Shown here: positions 1-9,194 of the stretch, piece by piece | How the letters are laid out: every line of letters begins with the position of its first letter | Numbering within the stretch: position 1 is the stretch's first letter | Origin: Diplonema japonicum | Lineage: Eukaryota > Euglenozoa > Diplonemea > Diplonemida > Diplonemidae | Assembly (NCBI GenBank): GCA_964019335.1 | Contig: OZ025693.1 | Coordinates: 477,486-541,485 of the forward strand | Reading direction: 5' to 3' | DNA: 64,000 bases | Made by a program: the position numbers and the translations under genes | Notes under the pieces: generated by a model | Database searches by the model: none | What the model was told of the DNA's origin: nothing | What the model saw: the letters and a program-made list of their open reading frames with translations, nothing else

Positions 1-647
1 GAGGGCAGCAGTTGATTAGCGATGCTCTGGATGTGTCCTGGTGTGGTGCTCTCGATGACCTTCTGCAGGTCCAGACACCCCGACTTCACCCTTGCCGCGT
101 TCTTCAAGGAACCGTATTTCTTAACAAGCTCAGATGTGGTGACCTCGGCAGGCGTGAGCACAGGCGGGCTGTCCACGTCGTGCTGCGCCATCAGCTGCTT
201 CTCAACGTTCTCGACGAGAGCCCTTGCCTTGTTCTTGTAGGTCTGGTTGATGATCTTCACGTGGTCCAGCTGACGCTTCAAGACGCTCACCTCGCTTCTG
301 AGGCTGCCTAGCTCGCTGACCCTTGGGAAGGGGTCGCTGTTCTGCCTCACGAGGGGCTTCTCGTCTCCGTCGCACTGGAAATGGACCTGCCCGCTCTGCA
401 CACCGCTGTGCTCTGCCTGGCTCTTCACCTCCATCTGCGACAGCGGTTCACCTGCCAGCAGAAGGCGGCTTCCTTCAGGCACCTGGTCGAAACGGAGGTC
501 ATCGTCATCATCATCGTCATCGTCGAAGCTATGCATAGGCAGCAGCGCTTCCTTCGGGAAAGGAAGCCATGTGCTGTCTACAGCATCAAACCCCAAGTCG
601 GACCTGATCATCTCTTCGATCTCAAGGATCTTAGCGTCGCCTTCCAT
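1..647 (-). CDS. Acidic coiled-coil protein, N-terminal part (runs off left edge)
   Basis: The minus strand is open from an ATG at 645-647 to base 1, giving 215 visible residues without a stop; the C-terminus lies outside the window. The protein begins MEGDAKILEIEEMIRSDLGF, has a run of nine aspartates near residue 43, and then a heptad-like stretch (about residues 118-155, SELGSLRSEVSVLKRQLDH) that should form a coiled coil. I do not recognise a family. The start is supported by a good splice acceptor 24 nt upstream, preceded by a pyrimidine-rich stretch, as for the other genes here. The base composition matches the plus-strand genes further right, so it looks like a genuine host gene. It is divergent from the gene at 9195. 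Confidence 0.8.
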   Translation of the reverse strand, partial: MEGDAKILEIEEMIRSDLGFDAVDSTWLPFPKEALLPMHSFDDDDDDDDDLRFDQVPEGSRLLLAGEPLSQMEVKSQAEHSGVQSGQVHFQCDGDEKPLVRQNSDPFPRVSELGSLRSEVSVLKRQLDHVKIINQTYKNKARALVENVEKQLMAQHDVDSPPVLTPAEVTTSELVKKYGSLKNAARVKSGCLDLQKVIESTTPGHIQSIANQLLP

Positions 648-670
648 TTTGATATGTCTGTCCTTGTATT

Positions 671-672
671 CT
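671..672 (-). promoter_or_regulatory. Putative trans-splice acceptor AG for the left-edge gene
   Basis: On the minus strand a TTTG-rich, pyrimidine-rich tract is followed by CCACAG, 24 nt before the ATG at 647. No donor with a coding exon is visible upstream. Read as a spliced-leader addition site by analogy with the same arrangement at the other genes. Confidence 0.5.
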
Positions 673-852
673 GTGGTACTGGTGAAGGGAGCAGGATAAT
701 ACAAAACAAACAAACAAGCAAACAAACAGTAGCATGGTTTTTTTTTTGGGGGGGGAGAACAAGAGTTGTTAAAGGGTTTCTTCAAAAAAAGCACGAAGAA
801 TAAAAGAGAAACTTGATAATTTATGTACAAGACAAAGGAAGCTAGTGTCGGT

Positions 853-886
853 GGCGCCCCTGTACAACTTGATTACAGGGGGCGCC
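853..886. repeat. Short hairpin related to the dispersed CTGTAATCAAG core
   Basis: GGCGCCCCTGTA at 853-864 pairs with TACAGGGGGCGCC at 874-886, with one bulge and a 9-nt loop. The right arm reads, on the minus strand, as the GCGCCCCCTGTAATCAAG core found in the composite repeats at 2318-2362, 5937-5990, 7110-7160 and 8008-8060. It looks like an internally shortened copy of that core. Confidence 0.6.
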
Positions 887-1029
887 AGATGAATGAGATG
901 CAACTTCAGGTACTGAGATTCTGAGCTTTGGTAATACGTTCTTCTGCCTTTGATCGATTGTTAAATAGATTCTGAGCTTGTGCTGCCTTGTTTAAAAAAA
1001 AGGTTTATCCCTCAAGAATCTTTTTTGTT

Positions 1030-1175
1030 TGATATTCTACGGGTGAATTTGACATAGGGATAGCTAAAACCTAGCAAAAGAAAAAAGGTAAAATCACCCT
1101 TAAATCGATCCCCTAGAAATAGGGGTCCGAACCATGGTTTCCTAATCAAAAAATTTTTTTACTTCACCCTTTGTC
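1030..1175 (+). repeat. Dispersed direct repeat, copy 1 (partner at 6805-6975)
   Basis: The stretch with GACATAGGGATAGCTAAAAC, then ATCACCCTTAAA, AGGGGTCC, ATGGTTTCC and ACTTCACCCTTTGTC recurs in the same order at 6805-6975. Shorter echoes of the GTGGTT(T/A)CCTAATCAA part lie near 4690 and 4940. No coding potential is seen. Confidence 0.6.
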
Positions 1176-1240
1176 ATTTGCTTCATGCTGCTTGCCAATT
1201 TATCTGTTGCATACAACAACAGTGTTGTTATGAGAAATTT

Positions 1241-1294
1241 ACTGCGGGAAACGCGGGAAACGTGGGAAATGCGGGAAACGCGGGAAATGCGGGA
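1241..1294 (+). repeat. 9-bp minisatellite (GCGGGAAAY type) next to an A-T tract
   Basis: About five to six copies of a 9-bp unit of the form CGGGAAACG / TGGGAAATG are followed directly by a run of A then T (about 1295-1316). Other repeats in the region have a different short tandem at the equivalent place, beside a homopolymer. Confidence 0.75.
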
Positions 1295-1454
1295 TAAAAA
1301 AAAATTTTTTTTTTGGGACCACCCACCCACATAGCAGCCTCAAAATGGACTTTTTTCACTTTTTTTGGCAAAAAAAGATGTCTTTGAAGGGAACCTGCAG
1401 TATGTGACAGGATCGCCTAACGACAATCAACTCATCTAGTGTTTGATCCCTTCT

Positions 1455-1520
1455 GTCGTGGTAGTGCCTTAGGCCCGTCGTGGTAGTGCCTTAGGCCCGC
1501 CGTGGTAGTGCCTTAGGCCC
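1455..1520 (+). repeat. Three tandem copies of a 22-bp unit
   Basis: GTCGTGGTAGTGCCTTAGGC begins at 1455, 1477 and 1499 with one substitution. A degenerate fourth start (GTCGTAGTATC) follows. No coding function is suggested. Confidence 0.85.
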
Positions 1521-1739
1521 GTCGTAGTATCTCATCAGCAGCTTGGGCGTGAAACCGACTAGCGAGTTGTTGAGGATGCAATGAGTTCGCAGTTGCTCCT
1601 CTAGGATCGGGTGGGTTGCCTTTGGGGACGCGAAGACTGGACGAGTGGAGTATCCAATGATGGAATGGCTGTGGAGCCCCAGGGTACGCAGTGAGTGTAC
1701 TGACTTCTTAGTTCTGCTGGAATCAGGTGTTCCCACTTC

Positions 1740-2720
1740 CTGTTCTGTGTGCCCTGTCCAGGCAGTGTTGGTCAGTCCCGTCCCGTCCCCTAAAACGGAA
1801 TACGGGCCTGGACGGGACTCACGGGACGGGACTCACGGGACTCTCTATTTTTGATAGTTTTGCAACTTTTTTTTTTTTTTTTTTTTTTTTCCCTTTGGAA
1901 AAAAAAAAAAAAAATGGGGAAAAAAAAAAGAGAAAAAAATCCTTGATTTTTTTTGACATACATGATGTGTTTACTTTTTTTTTTTTCCCCTTCTTTTTTT
2001 CTTGTCTTCTCACATTTTTTCACACACCTAAGCCAAGCTGTTGTTTCTGCTTTCCACATCAAATGTTGTATTTGGATGTAATAGAAAAGGGGGGAAATAA
2101 TAAATAATATGTATAAGAGGAGGGTGTGTATGTTTATACAACCTGTGTAAACAGATCGGTTCCTTGCTTTCAGCGCCGTGCCCCTGATGTGTGCGATGTA
2201 CAGCTCAACCCCTGCATCGCACTGCCTGTTTGTTGCACATATTTTCATGTTATCCCCCCCCCCACCTGAAAATAATATATAGGAGATAAATATATGAGTT
2301 AAAGGAGGCTGGTGTTGGCAGCACCCTGCACAAGAACTGTCTACTTGATTACAGGGGGCGCACCGCAGCCGAGTTGTAGCTTCTTCTGCGTTCTGCATCG
2401 TTTCCTTAATCACCGTGGCCGGGATGTAGCTTCTTCTGCGTTCCACATCATGCCCTTAATCACTGCAGCCAGGTTGTAACTTCTTGCATTCCGTGTCATT
2501 TCCTTAACCACCACAGCCGGGTTGTAGCTTCTTCTGCATTCTGCATCGTGTCCTTAATCACCACAACCGAGTTGTAGCTTTTTGTGTTCCGTGTCATTTC
2601 CTTAATCACGATGGCCGGATGGCTGGGTTGTAGCTTCTTCTGCGTTCTGTGTCGTGTCCTTAATGTGTGTGGTGTTCAGCTCAACCCCAGCCAGGGTGTC
2701 CTGGGTAACCAAGATTCTGT
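1740..2720 (-). repeat. Composite dispersed repeat, copy 1 (inverted relative to 5519-6235)
   Basis: Read on the minus strand the element has, in order: an array of about 49-bp units around AGAAGCTACAACCCGGCTG and GATTAAGGA (2343-2660); the core CCCCTGTAATCAAGTAGACA with TGCAGGGTGCTGCCAACACC (2318-2362); a TTTTCAGGTGG module (about 2241-2280); A/T homopolymers (1869-1995); and a short private tandem made of GGGACTCAC (1795-1850). The same order occurs on the plus strand at 5519-6235. I see no open frame with homology and no terminal repeat, so the mobility class is unknown. Confidence 0.7.
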
Positions 2721-2724
2721 GCTC

Positions 2725-3175
2725 ATGTGGTTTGCTCAGTGATGACTGATGAGGAGGTCAACAGTGAACAACACATCCGATGTTTTTCTTATATTTTCAT
2801 GTTATCCCCACCACCTGAAAAAGAAGATAAAAGTTTTTTTTTTTTTTTTTTTTTTTTCCTACCAACAGTCAGCACCCCCATGCACACTGAAATTTTATTT
2901 TTTTTCTTTTTTTTTTTTTTTTGTATATTGTGCACCAGGAGGTGCACATTGTGACACCTGCTTTTCCCTGTGCAGCATAGTGGTACATGTTATAAAACAC
3001 GTGCCGTGTTGTGCACCCTGTGTTGCATACATCATGTAGAACATCAGGTATGCGAAATATGGTGTAAAATATGTCACAACACACCACATGGTGTGGTCGA
3101 AAATTTGCGGTGTTGGGGTGGTTTGTGGGCCAGACCCTCAGACCACCAGTCTGGCCAACACTGCCCATCCCTTTT
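2725..3175 (-). repeat. Inverted copy of the 7200-7570 repeat module
   Basis: 2738-2825 carries, on the minus strand, the module GGTGGGGATAACATGAAAAT ... ACATC(C/A)GATGTGTTGTTC that recurs on the plus strand at about 7205, 7598, 8078 and 8735. 2960-3135 is a diverged inverted copy of about 7400-7560 (shared words such as GTTATAAAACACGTGCCGTG). Long T runs at about 2837 and 2899 interrupt it. Confidence 0.7.
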
Positions 3176-3220
<45 letters not shown>

Positions 3221-3286
3221 ATTGTACTTTTCTTGCAAAGGCCTCTTTTTAATATTTTTTTCAAAGCAGGTCTCCAAACCCCCTGA

Positions 3287-3334
<48 letters not shown>

Positions 3335-3335
3335 T
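3176..3335 (+). repeat. Long poly-T tracts
   Basis: Two T runs of about 38 and 40 bases (3181-3218 and about 3291-3331) flank a short unique spacer. Homopolymers this long are prone to sequencing error; nothing else is visible in them. Confidence 0.85.
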
Positions 3336-3776
3336 AGCCACAACAAGGTAGTATGAGCCTTGCCTCACATCCCACCGAAACCTAGGACCTCTTATTTTGA
3401 ACTTTTGAAACCAAAAGTACCAAAAAAATGCAAGCCCCAGCCTAAATTTGGGTCTTTGTGACACAAAAAACACAAAGAATTTTTTTGGTCCCAAGAGTCC
3501 CCTGAGTCCCCTCCAGACCCCTGAAAATTTCAGGGGACTCCTGTCCTGTCCCTTGGAGTCCCCTGAGTCCCTCAAGGGTCTGGACCAACACTGCCCATGC
3601 TTGTGATACCAAATGAGGGGTTTTGGTTCTAATAGGTTTCCCGGTTGGAATGGTCTTTTCCAGAAGTGTAGATTATCATATCTGACCTGCTTCTCAGCAT
3701 GCAGGCTCTTGAGTTTCCCCACAATTTCCACAAACATCAGGTGTAGTTCTTGACACTTGTCAGGCTTATGTCCATA
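3336..3776. other. Non-coding spacer with CCCCTGAGTC-type low complexity
   Basis: Repeated AGTCCCCTGAGTCCC words occur at 3495-3575, ending in GGACCAACACTGCCCATGC, which echoes CCAACACTGCCCATCCC at about 3156. The minus strand is open for 135 codons but the composition is biased and I see no domain, so I do not call a gene. Confidence 0.5.
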
Positions 3777-4007
3777 TCAGAGGTAATAATACTGTGTAGA
3801 TGGGTGCAGCTTGGCCAGCTGACATGGTCTTGCACCAGCCGAATGTGGTCTGCAGTCAGCATACACTGGGCATTGCCAGATCATATACTGTAGTAGGGAG
3901 CTGGTCCTGTTCCCAATGTTATATGGTGTGCCACACCCCAGGCATTTCGTATGTGAGCTGTTCATGTCACTGTAAGCTCTGGGGTGTAGGGGAAGTATTG
4001 TGCCCAC
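3777..4007 (-). pseudogene. Possible relic of a non-LTR retroelement C-terminus
   Basis: The minus-strand frame reads KCLGCGTPYNIGNR followed by QYMIWQCPVYADCRPH. A Cys-x2-Cys followed by a His/Cys-Pro-x-Tyr-Ala arrangement resembles the zinc-binding tail found after the reverse transcriptase of many LINE-type elements. No reverse transcriptase motif is visible nearby and flanking frames are broken, so at most this is a decayed fragment. Chance resemblance is possible. Confidence 0.2.
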
Positions 4008-5518
4008 AATGGCACAAAGTATCCTCCTTGCTTTCTGTCATCACCTTGTTGTGGCAGTGTTGTTACAGGAAAAAACCCAGGGGGTGGGGGGGTGGGGGAG
4101 CTGGGGGGGTGAGGGGGCAAAAAAAATTTTTTTTTCTAGGGACCCTCACACATTTAGCACCCTCAAAACAGACTTTTTTGGAAATTTTTGGCCAAAAAAA
4201 AAAATTTTTTTTTCCCAGCCCCAAACTTGGGGTCACTTTGGCCATTTTTGACCCCAAAATTTTTTTTCTGGAAAAAGCCAGAAATCATGAAATTTATATT
4301 AAAAACACCTTAAAAACCCATTTCTGCAAACCAAAAAGTTCAGAAAGGTGTTTAGGTGGAATACACATCTCTAAACTATATTCTGAAGTAAAAAGTAAGT
4401 AAAAATCCGAAAATCTCAGGGGGGCAACTCATCCTCATGACAACACTGGGCAAAAAATATTTTTTTTTTGAACACCCAATTTTGTCCCAAAAAGGAATTC
4501 TGAACAGCCAATGGAAAGTTTTGACCCCACTTAGACTGAAAATTTTTCTTCAAAAATCACTTTAGGAATTTTCCTTAGAATCTAAATGGCCACCTGAAAA
4601 TCACAAAATCAAGCTTCATTTTAGAATGGTATTTTTGGAATTTTGGCCTAATTTTGGGTGATGATAAGCAAAATTCCTTGAAGTAGGTTTCCCAGCTGTG
4701 GTTACCTAATCAATTTTTTTTTTCCTTCAAGGAATCAACTTTCTTCCAAAAATTTAAGATTCATATCATTCTAGCACCTTGTAACTCACTTTTCAGGAAA
4801 CACACATTTTCACACATTTGAATTTATTCTTTAGTTTTTTCTGAACCTATTTAATTTTTAAACCTAATAAAGAAAGAGTAAATCCTCCTATTCAAAACTT
4901 TTTAGTCCTAGTGTTGCCAAAATGGGTTGAAAATTAAAGTACCCAGCTGTGGTTACTTAATCAAAAAAGAATTTAATAGCCCATTTAACCTGTGTATTCA
5001 AACCTTTTACCCTTACTTGTTGGTTTTTTTTGTGGAATTTATTTCATTCTTTTGGTTCCTTGCCCAGTGATAGCAGTTGGTCTTTCCTCTTGGCTGCAAT
5101 CTCCTTCACCTCCAGTGCCTTGCCAACAATAACAGTGTCAGTGGTGGCACCTTCTTCACCTCAATCCTGGGACCTTTCAACCCCAATATTGCCCCATTCC
5201 ACCCAAGGTAGGCTATCAGGTAGTCTTTTCTGACAGATTTGCTGGTGCTATTGGGGTGTCTTGTTGGGTTAGGTTATTTTTTAAAACAACCTGCCAATAA
5301 AGTACAGTAAAAACAGGGGGGGTGTAAATACAAAGAATGAGAAGGGTAAGTCATAAGGAGAGAAAACCAACAGATAGACCATTACTAGGCCTGAGAAAGG
5401 TACCCTTATGGAAAAAAATCAATTTTTCTGAGGTAAAAAACCACTTTTCAGGGTTTTTGACCACTTGTTCATGTGAAAAAAAAATTTTCCAGACTGGCTT
5501 TTAACTCATATATATATC
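4008..5518. other. Non-coding AT-rich interval with A-run/T-run pairs
   Basis: No frame has convincing coding character. Paired A-run/T-run blocks occur near 4120-4137, 4192-4213, 4256-4268 and 5476-5490. The word CACCCTCAAAA-AGACTTTTTT near 4160 matches 1335-1365 and 6612-6640, so this interval is also built from dispersed repeats. A T-rich stretch with GTGGTTACCTAATCAA occurs at about 4697 and, with one change, at 4944. Confidence 0.6.
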
Positions 5519-6235
5519 ATTCCAAGTTCCAACTTTCAGTTGGCAGAAGGGAATGGAACAACCCAATCCTGCACAAGCAGAATCTTGGTTACCCAGGACA
5601 CCCTGGCTGGGGTTGAGCTGAACACCACACACATTAAGGACACGACACAGAATGCAGAAGAAGCTACAACCCAGCCATCCGGCCATCGTGATTAAGGAAA
5701 TGACACGGAACACAAAAAGCTACAACTCGGTTGTGGTGATTAAGGACACGATGCAGAATGCAGAAGAAGCTACAACCCGGCTGTGGTGGTTAAGGAAATG
5801 ACACGGAATGCAAGAAGTTACAACCTGGCTGCAGTGATTAAGGGCATGATGTGGAACGCAGAAGAAGCTACATCCCAGCCACAGTGATTAAGGAAACAAT
5901 GCAGAATGCAGAAGAAGCTACAACTCGGCTGCAGTGTGCCCCCTGTAATCAAGTAGACAGTTCTTGTGCAGGGTGCTGCCAACACCAGCCTCCTTTAACT
6001 CATATATTTATCTCCTATATATTATTTTCAGGTGGGGGGGGGAATCAGCTGTGGTGTACCCCCTGTAATGGTATGAAGAAGAAGAAAAAGAAAAAAGAAG
6101 AAGAAAAAAAAAAAAAATCATTGTCCAAAAATTTGAAAAAAAAGTGTTTGCAGGTGTGTCAAAAATTGCAGAAAATTTTTGAGTCCAGTCAGTCCAGCCA
6201 ATCCGGTCAGTCTGGTCAGTCTGGTAAAATGGGTA
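5519..6235 (+). repeat. Composite dispersed repeat, copy 2
   Basis: Plus-strand order: CCAACTTTCAGTTGGCAGAAG head (5525-5550, repeated diverged at about 8565-8595); CTGGGGTTGAGCTG and ACACACATTAAGGACAC; the 49-bp array (about 5633-5940); the CTGTAATCAAG core (5937-5990); TTTTCAGGTGG (about 6025); an A-rich tract; and a private tandem of AGTCCAGTC / GGTCAGTCT words (6181-6226). It matches 1740-2720 in inverted orientation over about 0.5 kb. Confidence 0.7.
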
Positions 6236-7080
6236 CACCAGACCAGACTGGATTCACCCATCACTGCTATATCACCACAACACTGACAGCACAATATTCC
6301 ATGTTGTGTCCTTAATGTGTGCAGTGTGCAGCTCAACACCAGAGCATCTGCAATACATTCCTCCACTACCAAAAGTTGTACAAGAAGATGAATCCCTCTA
6401 GCAGGGCATCTGGTAAGTGGGTGAGTTTGCAGAGCCTGGGAGCCATTGATCCCAGTGCATTCCTGTTTCTCCTTCTTACTCAGCACTCTCCACAGGTCTT
6501 CTAGCATGATCACAGAGTTGAACATAGGGTGGTGGGTGATCTGTGACCCAAAAGTTTCCTCAAAAGAATCAAAACTCGGCTCAGGGAGGTCTTTGTATTT
6601 GTGGAAGATGTGGAACACCCTCAAAATAGAGATTTTTTATTTTTTTGGAAAAAAAATTTTTATTCCCTCTGGTAGAGCCCTTACCAAGGCTGATTTTACT
6701 GTTTTTTTACCCAAATCCCCCTTAATAAATTGGCCAAAAACTATGAAAAATAGGTAGATTTGACCTTTTTAACCCAATTCTGCAGTGTAAAAAATCCAGA
6801 AAATCTTTTTTGTGACATTCTATGGGTGAAATTGACATAGGAGTAGCTAAAACCTAAAACCTAGAAAAAAAAAGGGGGGTAAAAATCACCCTTAAAAGAA
6901 GTCGATCCCTAGGGGTCCTAGCTATGGTTTCCAAATCGAATTTTTTTTTTTTTTTACTTCACCCTTTGTCACCTACCCAACCCCTTCATCTTTTTTTGGA
7001 GATGGTGTATTTTGACTGTTTTTAGCCATCTGAGGCCATTCCAGACCTTAAAAGTGGGAATAAGTGATTTACTTCCCTTA
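6236..7080. other. Non-coding interval with direct-repeat copy 2 (6805-6975)
   Basis: 6805-6975 repeats 1030-1175 in the same orientation. The minus strand of 6300-6624 is open (FHIFHKYKDLPEPSFDSFEE ...) and could be a decayed coding fragment, but I recognise nothing in it and call no gene. Confidence 0.5.
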
Positions 7081-8180
7081 AAATGCCACACCACAACAAC
7101 TCGGCTGAGGCCCTGTAATCAGGTGGGCAGTACTTGTGCAGGGTGCCACCAACACTGGGAAAAAAGCTGCCAGCACTGGCCTCCTTTATCTCCGATATAT
7201 TATTTTCAGGTGGTGGGAATAACAAAAAAAAAATATAAGAAGTATATCAGATGTGTTGTTTGCTGTTGACCTCCACATCTGTCATCACCAGTATGTGCAC
7301 CAGCGTTGGGCCAGACTGGTCTGGAACCTGGTAGAAAAAACGACCGGTCTGAGGGGTCTGGCCAGTCCACCCCACAAACCACCCAAACACCGCGAATTTT
7401 CGAGGTGGTGTGTTGTGACATATTTTACACCATGTATGGCATACCTGATGTTGCACACAATGTATGCAACACAGGGTGCACAACACGGCACGTGTTTTAT
7501 AACATGTACCACTATGCTGCACAGGGAAAAGCGGGCATCACAACGTGCACCCTCTGGCGCACAATAATAATGATAAAAAAAACCTCTAAAAATTATTTTC
7601 AGGTGGTGGGGATAACATGGAAATAAGAAGTACATCAGATGTGTTGTTCGCTGTTGATCTCCTTGTCAGTCATCGCCTGTAGTGCCCAAGTGGGAGAACA
7701 TAACGCAGATACTCAGGGTAATGAACTGGCAGCATGGGGTTGAGCTGTACACCACACACATTAAGGACACAACACGGAACGCAGAAGAAGCTACAACCCG
7801 GCCGCAGTGATTAAGGAAATGATGCAGAATGCAAGAAGCTACAACCCGGCTGTGGTGATTAAGGACACGACACGGAATGCAGAAGAAGCAACAACTCGGC
7901 TGCGGTGATTAAGGACGTGACGCAGAACGCAGAAGAAGTTACAACCCGGCTATGGTGATTAAGGAAATGACACGGAATGCAGAAGAAGCTACAACCCGGC
8001 TGTGGTGCACCCCCTGTAATCAAGTAGACAGTTCGTGTGCAGAGCGCCACCAACACCAGCCTCCTTTAACTCTTATAGGTGGTGGGGATAACATGGAAAT
8101 ATAAGAAGTACATCAGATGTGTTGTTCGCTGTTGACCTCCTCGTCAGTCATCACCAGTAGTGCCCAAGTGGGAGAACATA
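7081..8180 (+). repeat. Composite dispersed repeat, copies 3-4
   Basis: It contains the CTGTAATCA core (7110-7160 and 8008-8060), the 49-bp array (about 7758-8008) and three copies of the GGTGGTGGGRATAAC ... AGTACATCAGATGTGTTG module (about 7205, 7598 and 8078). 7400-7560 is the inverted partner of 2960-3135. Confidence 0.7.
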
Positions 8181-8830
8181 ATGCAGATGCTCAGGGTGAT
8201 GAATTGGCAGCAAACTGCATGAGCGCAGAATGTTGGTTACCCCAGATTGCTCCGGCTGGGGTTAAGCTGCACACTGCACACATTAAGGACACAATGCAGA
8301 ACACAGAAGAAGCTACAACTTGGCTGTAGTCCCCCCCTGTATGAAGTAAACAGTTCTTGTGTGGGCTGCAGTGCCCCCCCCTGTATGAAGTAAACAGTTC
8401 TTGTGTGGGTGCCACCAACACGACAAACAGGCATTTTCCTCCATCCACTTGGCTGGTCATCACCTGTAGCACCCTGAGTGGAAGAACAAATTGCAGATGC
8501 TCAGGGTGAGTAAACTACTTAGGGCACCAGCAGTTCCGCCAAGTTCCGGTTCCGCCGTTCTGCCAAGTTCCGACTTTTCAGTTTGGCGGAAGGGAACGGA
8601 ACGACCCACCCCTGCCCAGAGCACTGGCTAGGGTTGAGCTGCACACTGCATGCATTAAGGACACAACGTGGAACGCAAACGCGGCCGAGGTGCACCCTGT
8701 CACTGGTCTCCTTTACCTCTTTTATTATTGGGTGGTGGGGATAACACAGAAATATGGAAATATAAAGAAGTACATCAGATGTGTTGTTCGCTGTTGACCT
8801 CCACGTGAGGAGGTCTCATCGCCAGTGAGA
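8181..8830 (+). repeat. Composite dispersed repeat, copy 5 (rearranged)
   Basis: A short tandem duplication holds two CCCCCCCTGTATGAAGTAAA cores at about 8327-8410. A head segment (TTTGGCGGAAGGGAACGGAA, about 8572) is preceded by a local repeat of GCCAAGTTCCG words. The GGTGGTGGGGATAACA module recurs at about 8731. Order and spacing differ from the other copies, suggesting nested or recombined insertions. Confidence 0.65.
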
Positions 8831-9194
8831 ATGTCCCCTTGGGCACTCCTGAACTCGTCTGAATCAGTACTGCTCATATTCACTTTTGTGCTTGCATTAA
8901 TCTAGGGGCCAAGTGATTTCGGCGCGAAAAGAATCGCGGAACTATGTTATTCTGTGCAAGGGCATGGGTGTATGGTGGACTTAAAATGCCTGCAAAAAAT
9001 TTAATTTTTTGATTGCTAGATATCTAGTGTATCGTCCTTTGATCATTTGTTGACATTCTTTTCCCGGACGGACTCATATGCTTATCCCTCTTGATGATCA
9101 TCCAGGCTTGAATCTGTTCATCCCCTCTTATTCGTATTTTCATCATGTTTGTTCTATTATGTTTCAACCTACTACCTTCCACAGGTCCAACACA
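8831..9194 (+). other. Upstream region of the first plus-strand gene
   Basis: No repeat and no gene seen. The last 100 bases before the acceptor at 9183 are pyrimidine-rich. As the unique part of a divergent strand switch it is the best candidate for transcription initiation, but I see no recognisable promoter element. Confidence 0.4.
9183..9184 (+). promoter_or_regulatory. Putative trans-splice acceptor AG
   Basis: CTACTACCTTCCACAG ends at 9184, 10 nt before the ATG at 9195, after a pyrimidine-rich stretch. It decides the start of the next gene: the in-frame ATGs upstream (from 9078) would be removed from the mature mRNA. Confidence 0.55.

Noticed and set aside
1790-2446. 218-codon minus-strand frame sharing its start with a plus-strand frame at 5851
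   Set aside because: The shared part is the dispersed repeat core and the rest is encoded by A/T homopolymers; not a credible protein.
9078-9194. Upstream in-frame ATG adding 39 residues to the PDZ/PARP-like protein
   Set aside because: It lies before the polypyrimidine-AG acceptor at 9184, and the extra residues come from pyrimidine-rich leader sequence.
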